DNA from: an uncultured Collinsella sp.
GTDB lineage: Bacteria; Actinomycetota; Coriobacteriia; Coriobacteriales; Coriobacteriaceae
Reading direction: 5' to 3'
Length of the DNA stretch: 9,777 nucleotides
Assembly (NCBI GenBank): GCA_902478995.1
Contig: CABSNF010000075.1
Span: 1-9,777 of the forward strand
Of this stretch, positions 5,859-9,777 are shown in pieces; positions within the stretch are counted from its first letter, which is position 1, and every line of letters begins with the position of its first letter. A model generated the notes under the pieces. It was not told the origin of the DNA. It saw nothing but the letters and a program-made list of their open reading frames with translations, and ran no database searches. Made by a program: the position numbers and the translations under genes.

Positions 5859-8800
5859 TCACGCTTCGCCCCAGAATCTATGGGTGTTGCGCAGGAGCTG
5901 TGCAGTTTTGCCCTCGGCGGCCGCAACGTCGGCCTCATCGGCCTGCCAGGTCCAGTTGCCCGTTGCCACACCCGGCACGTTCATGCGCGCATCGTCGCCT
6001 AGCCCCAGAACATCCTGCAGCGGCATCATCACCAGGGGGGCGTCGCTTGCCAGCGCGTCGCTCATCAGCTTGGCCGCCACCTCAACACCGCTCGGTTCAT
6101 CGCCGCCCGCAAAGGAACGCGTGCACCAACCGGCGAGTGTCGACGTGTCGTGCGTCGAGGTGTACAGAATCCTTCCCGGCGTGGGATACACGCCGTTACG
6201 GACGTCGTAATCGCTAAACTCCAGCACGTCCATACCGGGGAAGCCGCAGGTAGAAGCCATGGCGCGAACGCCGGGCGTCAGGTAGCCCAGGTCCTCGGCG
6301 ATAAAGTTGAGCGGACCCAGCTCGTCGTAGGCGGTCTGGAACAGGTCCTTGCCCGGGCCCGCCAGCCAGCGACCGTCGGCGCAAGCCTTGCCCGCGGGGA
6401 TACTAAAGTAGCTGTGGAATCCCAGGAAGTGGTCCAGGCGCACGCGGTCGTAGAGCGAGAATGCGCGACGCAGACGGTCCATCCACCAGCGGTAGCCGTT
6501 CTCCTTCATGTGATCCCAACGGAAGGTGGGGTTGCCCCATACCTGGCCCTCGGGCGCAAAATTGTCGGGCGGCGCGCCGGAAATCTCAATCGCCTTGCCG
6601 GTATCGGACAGCCAGAAGTTCTCGGGCTCGCTCCATGCATCGGCCGAATCGTCCGAAACGTACATAGGAATGTCGCCGATGACCTCGATGCCCTTCTTGT
6701 GCGCATAGTTCATGAGCTCGCACCAGGCTAGGTCAAAGCGGTACTGCATGTACGCCTGCAGCTCTGCCTCGTCGTGGAAGCGCTTGTCGTCAATCAGATG
6801 CTCGTTATAGCGCGCGACATCTGCCGGCCAATCGTGGCGCGACTCGCCCTCAAAGTACTTCTTGACGGCCATGTAGACGCAGTACTTCTCGAGCCAATCG
6901 GCGTTGCGATGCTTAAACGCCGTGTAGAGCGGGTCTGCATCCTCGCCGCCTCGGGCCTTCCAAGTCTCAAAGTCGGCCGCCAGCTCCTCTTGGCTTTCGG
7001 GCAGTAGGTCAATATTGCCCGCAAAGGCCGAAGGCCCAGCGTAAGGGGAGCGGAAGAAGTCCGTCGGGTTGACAGGCAGAACCTGCCAGTAGCGCATACC
7101 CATAGCGGCCAGGTGGTCGATAAAGCGACGCGTGGGTGCGCCGATCGTGCCGGGCTTGCCGTCGTCGGTGGGCACCGAGGTGATATGGCACACGACGCCT
7201 GCGCCGTGATCGAGCGGCTCCTGCAGGCGCTGCTCGGCATGGTGATAGATGATCGACGAGCCCAGCGGATACAGATCGAGCGTGACCGTACCGTTGTGGA
7301 TCTCGCACTCGTGACCGCTGATCACGTCACTCGCGCATTCGCCGAGCGCCGGAATTGTCACGCGGTGCGAATTGCGCAGGCTACGGTTGATGATAACCGT
7401 CGCAGACTCGCCATCCTTGCCCGTGCGGTTGTATGCCAGCACCTCGTCGTTGAGCGCGAAGGCCTTGATCTCGCCATCAATCATAAATGGCAGTGCGCGG
7501 CGTACGGCGGAGGCGTTCTTGACAATAGCCAACGTGTCGAAGTCGTGCAGTTGGTCCTTGGTCGGTAGGGTGCGGCGATTGCCCGGATCGGTCAGGCCCT
7601 CAAGGCCGTACTCGTCGCCGTAGTAGATCGAAGGCACGCCTGGGAAGGTCATCTGCATGAGCGTGGCGAGCCAAAAGCGGCTCTTGGCCAGGCCCATCGA
7701 GTTCTCGTCCAGGCGCCATTTGCTGCGCTCGCACTCGGGCAGCTTCGACTCGTCGGGTCCGCCTCCGAGCACCGAGATAATGCGCGGACGGTCGTGACTC
7801 GAGAGCAAATTAAGCGCGCAGGACAGAGCCTCGCGCGGATAATTCTCGCGCAGGGTCTCGATATCCTCGGCTGCCTGGTAGGCGTTCTTGTAGCCCATCA
7901 AAAAGCCGATGACCATGTCGCGGAAGGGATAATCCATAGCAGAGTCCAGCTCGGAACCCTGCAGGTAGCGGCGCAGATGGCCGTAGCTAATCTTGTTGGA
8001 GGCGTCTTCCCAGACTTCGCCGAGCAACAGTGCATCGGGCTTTTCGGCAAGTACGGCCTTCTTGATTTCGGCCAGGAAGTCGTCGGAAAGCTCGTCAGCG
8101 ACGTCCAGGCGCCAACCATGGGCACCGGCGCGCAGCCATTTGCGAATCACGCCGTCCTTGCCCAGGAGCCTCTCGCGCACCAGCTCGGACTTCTCGTTGA
8201 TGGCCGGCATGTTGCCCACGCCCCACCAGCAGTCGTACGAGCCGTCCTCGTGGAAGGTAAACGCATCGCGCCACGGCGAATCCTCGCTTTGCCAGGCACC
8301 CACGCCGGGGTAGTTGCCGTAGCGGTTGAAATAGATCGAGTCGTCGCCCGTGTGGTTGAAGACGCCGTCCAGGATGATGGAGATGCCCAGCTTCTCGGCT
8401 GCCTGGCACAGCTCGGTAAAGTCCTGCTCGGTGCCCAGGATCGGGTCGATCTTGGTGTAGTCGGCCGTGTCGTAGCGGTGGTTGCTTGCGGCTTCGAAAA
8501 TGGGGTTGAGGTAGATGGCTGTAAAGCCTAGCTCGGCGATGCGGGGCAGGTCTTCCTGGATGCCCTTGAGCGAGCCGCCGTAGAAGTCCCAGGTCTTGAT
8601 GGAGCCGTCCTCGCCGCGCTCGTACACGGGCGGCTCGTTCCAGTCCTCGACCATGCGGCGCTGAATGCCCTTACGCGGTTTTTCGACCTCGGCCAGCGTG
8701 CGCTCGCGCCAGTGCTCGTCGCGGGCATAGCGATCGGGGAAGATCTGGTAGACCATTCCGCGCTCGTACCACTCTGGTCGAACTTCGCGGTGCTTGTAAA

Positions 8801-9155
8801 CGGTGACCTGGAATGACGGCACCTCGGCGTAGTCGTAGGTTACGCCTTCGCCGCCGGTGCGGCCCTGTGGTGCGCCCAGGCGAACCTCGGGCTGGCCCTC
8901 GATATTGCATATAAAGCTGTACCAGATAAGACAGGGCTCGGTGCACTCAAGCTCTACGGTAAATATGCCGTCGCCCTCGTGCGTCATGGGATACCGAGAC
9001 TCACCGATCTCATCGACCCAGGTGCGCAGCGTAAGCGTTGCCTGCGCGGGATCGGCATCCTCCAGAATCACGGAGAGCGAAAGGGTAGTTCCTGTGGTCA
9101 CAGCGCCAAACGGAGTGCGAAACTGCGGCAGACGGCTGTTGTGTATCAATCTCAT
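5859..9155 (-). CDS. GH13 neopullulanase-like amylase fused to GH77 4-alpha-glucanotransferase
   Basis: This is one 1098-residue chain with two enzymes. Residues 1-120 look like the beta-sandwich N-domain of neopullulanase-type amylases. The GH13 barrel starts at MVYQIFPDRY (134-143) and shows SNHRYDTADY (224-233), DGVFNHT (263-269), GWRLDVADE with nucleophile Asp351, LLLGEVWE with acid/base Glu380, and SSHD with Asp455. MPAIN (316-320) resembles the MPKLN motif of the neopullulanase subfamily. A C-terminal beta domain ends near 640. GH77 begins at GAGVVCHITSVP (about 651). It has YWQVLPVNPT, SPYAGPSAFAGN, RLDHF (nucleophile Asp908), AEDLG (acid/base Glu954) and THDT (Asp1003), ending with PGVATGNW. 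Both sites look intact. There is no signal peptide, so it probably cuts and rearranges maltodextrins or glycogen fragments in the cytoplasm. The GH13 preference (cyclodextrin, pullulan or maltodextrin) is not resolved. The start ATG has only a weak GGA upstream. Confidence 0.93.
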   Translation of the reverse strand: MRLIHNSRLPQFRTPFGAVTTGTTLSLSVILEDADPAQATLTLRTWVDEIGESRYPMTHEGDGIFTVELECTEPCLIWYSFICNIEGQPEVRLGAPQGRTGGEGVTYDYAEVPSFQVTVYKHREVRPEWYERGMVYQIFPDRYARDEHWRERTLAEVEKPRKGIQRRMVEDWNEPPVYERGEDGSIKTWDFYGGSLKGIQEDLPRIAELGFTAIYLNPIFEAASNHRYDTADYTKIDPILGTEQDFTELCQAAEKLGISIILDGVFNHTGDDSIYFNRYGNYPGVGAWQSEDSPWRDAFTFHEDGSYDCWWGVGNMPAINEKSELVRERLLGKDGVIRKWLRAGAHGWRLDVADELSDDFLAEIKKAVLAEKPDALLLGEVWEDASNKISYGHLRRYLQGSELDSAMDYPFRDMVIGFLMGYKNAYQAAEDIETLRENYPREALSCALNLLSSHDRPRIISVLGGGPDESKLPECERSKWRLDENSMGLAKSRFWLATLMQMTFPGVPSIYYGDEYGLEGLTDPGNRRTLPTKDQLHDFDTLAIVKNASAVRRALPFMIDGEIKAFALNDEVLAYNRTGKDGESATVIINRSLRNSHRVTIPALGECASDVISGHECEIHNGTVTLDLYPLGSSIIYHHAEQRLQEPLDHGAGVVCHITSVPTDDGKPGTIGAPTRRFIDHLAAMGMRYWQVLPVNPTDFFRSPYAGPSAFAGNIDLLPESQEELAADFETWKARGGEDADPLYTAFKHRNADWLEKYCVYMAVKKYFEGESRHDWPADVARYNEHLIDDKRFHDEAELQAYMQYRFDLAWCELMNYAHKKGIEVIGDIPMYVSDDSADAWSEPENFWLSDTGKAIEISGAPPDNFAPEGQVWGNPTFRWDHMKENGYRWWMDRLRRAFSLYDRVRLDHFLGFHSYFSIPAGKACADGRWLAGPGKDLFQTAYDELGPLNFIAEDLGYLTPGVRAMASTCGFPGMDVLEFSDYDVRNGVYPTPGRILYTSTHDTSTLAGWCTRSFAGGDEPSGVEVAAKLMSDALASDAPLVMMPLQDVLGLGDDARMNVPGVATGNWTWQADEADVAAAEGKTAQLLRNTHRFWGEA

Positions 9156-9216
9156 AGTACGGTCCAGTTCAATAGAATCATGGCCTGCCGGCCACGGGCT
9201 TTACGCACAGGATGTA

Positions 9217-9277
9217 AGTATATCTGTTGTACACAGGCTGTATAAACAACATCCGTTTACCATCGGCGAACGGTTGT
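9217..9277 (-). promoter_or_regulatory. Candidate promoter and operator-like dyads upstream of the amylase-MalQ gene
   Basis: On the minus strand, TATACT (9222-9217) is a good -10 box about 60 nt from the start codon, but no convincing -35 lies at the right distance. Just upstream are an inverted repeat, ATAAAC-N7-GTTTAC (9242-9260), and an overlapping dyad, ACAAC(ATC)CGTT with AACGGTTGT (9246-9277). Maltodextrin genes are often controlled by LacI-family regulators that bind short AT-rich dyads. That this is such an operator is inference. Confidence 0.3.
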
Positions 9278-9310
9278 CCTAGAAAATCGTTTTACCAACT
9301 ATCTACAGAG

Positions 9311-9337
9311 AAGGGGCGCCCGGTTGGAGCGCCCCTT
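9311..9337 (-). terminator. Terminator-like hairpin after the lysine-rich protein gene
   Basis: A perfect 9-bp stem, AAGGGGCGC (9311-9319) with GCGCCCCTT (9329-9337), encloses a 9-nt loop. On the minus strand it is followed by CTCTGT, giving a weak T-rich tail; on the plus strand by GTTT. It lies 37 nt beyond the stop of the minus-strand lysine-rich gene and before the amylase-MalQ promoter region. The most likely role is ending the lysine-rich gene's transcript. No plus-strand gene ends here. Confidence 0.6.
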
Positions 9338-9374
9338 GTTTAGGGTTTTGATTAGGTTTTAGATCGTCTGTGGG

Positions 9375-9777
9375 CTAGCGGCGTTTGCGGGTGGTCGTTG
9401 CCTTGCGGACGGATGTCTTCTTGGTCGGAGCCTTTTCCTCGGCCGGAGCAGCGGGGGAGACCGGAGTCTCCTTGGCGGGCTCGGGCTTGGCCTTTACCTC
9501 GGCCTTGGGCTCCTCTTTGGCAGTAGCGGGCTTAGTTTCTGCCTTGGGAGTTGTGGCCTTTGCCGTGGTCTTCTTGGCCGTCGTCGTGCGCTTTCGCGTG
9601 GTGGTCTTGGCGGCGGGCTTGACCTCGACGGTTGCCTCGGCCTTGGACTCGGCGGGCGTCTCCTCGACTTTGGCGGCCGGCTTTGCGGCTGCCTTGGTCG
9701 TGGCGGCTTTCGTGGTCGTCGACTTCGTTGCCGTGGTTTTCTTGGCTGCCGTGGCCTTCTTGGCGGTCGTAGTCTTG
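9375..9777 (-). CDS. C-terminal tail of a Lys/Ala/Thr/Pro-rich histone-H1-like protein, N-terminus outside window
   Basis: An uninterrupted minus-strand frame runs from the right edge to a TAG at 9377-9375, giving 133 residues. It contains no start codon, so the gene begins beyond the window. The sequence is low complexity: mainly Lys, Ala and Thr in its N-terminal part (ATAAKKTTATKSTTTKAATT), then Glu/Pro-rich stretches (KAEVKAKPEPAKETP), ending in RKATTTRKRR. The motif TTTRKR occurs as internal TTTRKRTTT and terminal TTTRKRR. Such tails bind DNA non-specifically and are known on actinobacterial HU (HupB-type), H1-like proteins and some DNA topoisomerase I enzymes. Nothing visible says which of these it is. 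Codon choice (AAG for Lys, GCC for Ala) matches a GC-rich host, and the steady reading frame supports real coding. Confidence 0.75.
   Translation of the reverse strand, partial: KTTTAKKATAAKKTTATKSTTTKAATTKAAAKPAAKVEETPAESKAEATVEVKPAAKTTTRKRTTTAKKTTAKATTPKAETKPATAKEEPKAEVKAKPEPAKETPVSPAAPAEEKAPTKKTSVRKATTTRKRR

Noticed and set aside
7794..8531. Plus-strand open frame of 245 codons opposite the amylase domain
   Set aside because: It is antisense to GH13 catalytic motifs, its translation has no recognisable domain, and third-position GC explains the lack of stops.
9338..9362. Short direct repeat TAGGGTTTT / TAGGTTTT after the hairpin
   Set aside because: It is too short and T-rich to separate from chance, and no attachment site or integrase is nearby.

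Overview
The window looks like chromosomal DNA of a GC-rich Coriobacteriia-type actinobacterium. Collinsella or a close relative is my best guess, from codon choice, the gene set and the style of the intergenic hairpins. This is an inference, since no rRNA or marker comparison was possible. Most of the window is housekeeping and carbohydrate metabolism. I found no phage, CRISPR, transposase, tRNA or rRNA gene, and no clear new multi-gene system.

Left half, plus strand (1-5392): priA (5' end cut by the window edge), def, fmt and rsmB lie in the order common in many bacteria. They link replication restart, N-terminal formyl-methionine handling (Fmt adds the formyl group to initiator tRNA, Def removes it from the finished chain) and 16S rRNA methylation. 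priA and def are 18 nt apart, and fmt and rsmB overlap by 4 nt (ATGA). Between def and fmt is a 323-nt gap holding a 33-bp-arm inverted repeat and a T-rich leader, so the cluster probably runs as two transcription units. Codon use changes steeply along fmt-rsmB, from almost only G/T-ending codons at the fmt start to mostly C-ending codons at the rsmB end.

Middle (5393-5533): the convergent junction between rsmB and the minus-strand genes holds a second, unrelated 22-bp-arm hairpin and a probable bidirectional terminator.

Right half, minus strand (5534-9777): a small FmdB-type zinc-ribbon protein lies downstream of a 1098-residue fusion of a neopullulanase-like GH13 amylase with a GH77 4-alpha-glucanotransferase (MalQ). 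The fusion has no signal peptide, so it probably processes maltodextrin or glycogen fragments in the cytoplasm. Its upstream region carries a -10-like box and small dyads that may be operators. At the right edge is the C-terminal tail (133 residues) of a Lys/Ala/Thr/Pro-rich, histone-H1-like protein whose identity lies outside the window, followed by a terminator-like hairpin.

The items most worth a second look are the two intergenic inverted repeats bracketing fmt-rsmB, the strand-asymmetric codon gradient in that operon, the amylase-MalQ fusion, and the altered SAM-binding motif in RsmB.
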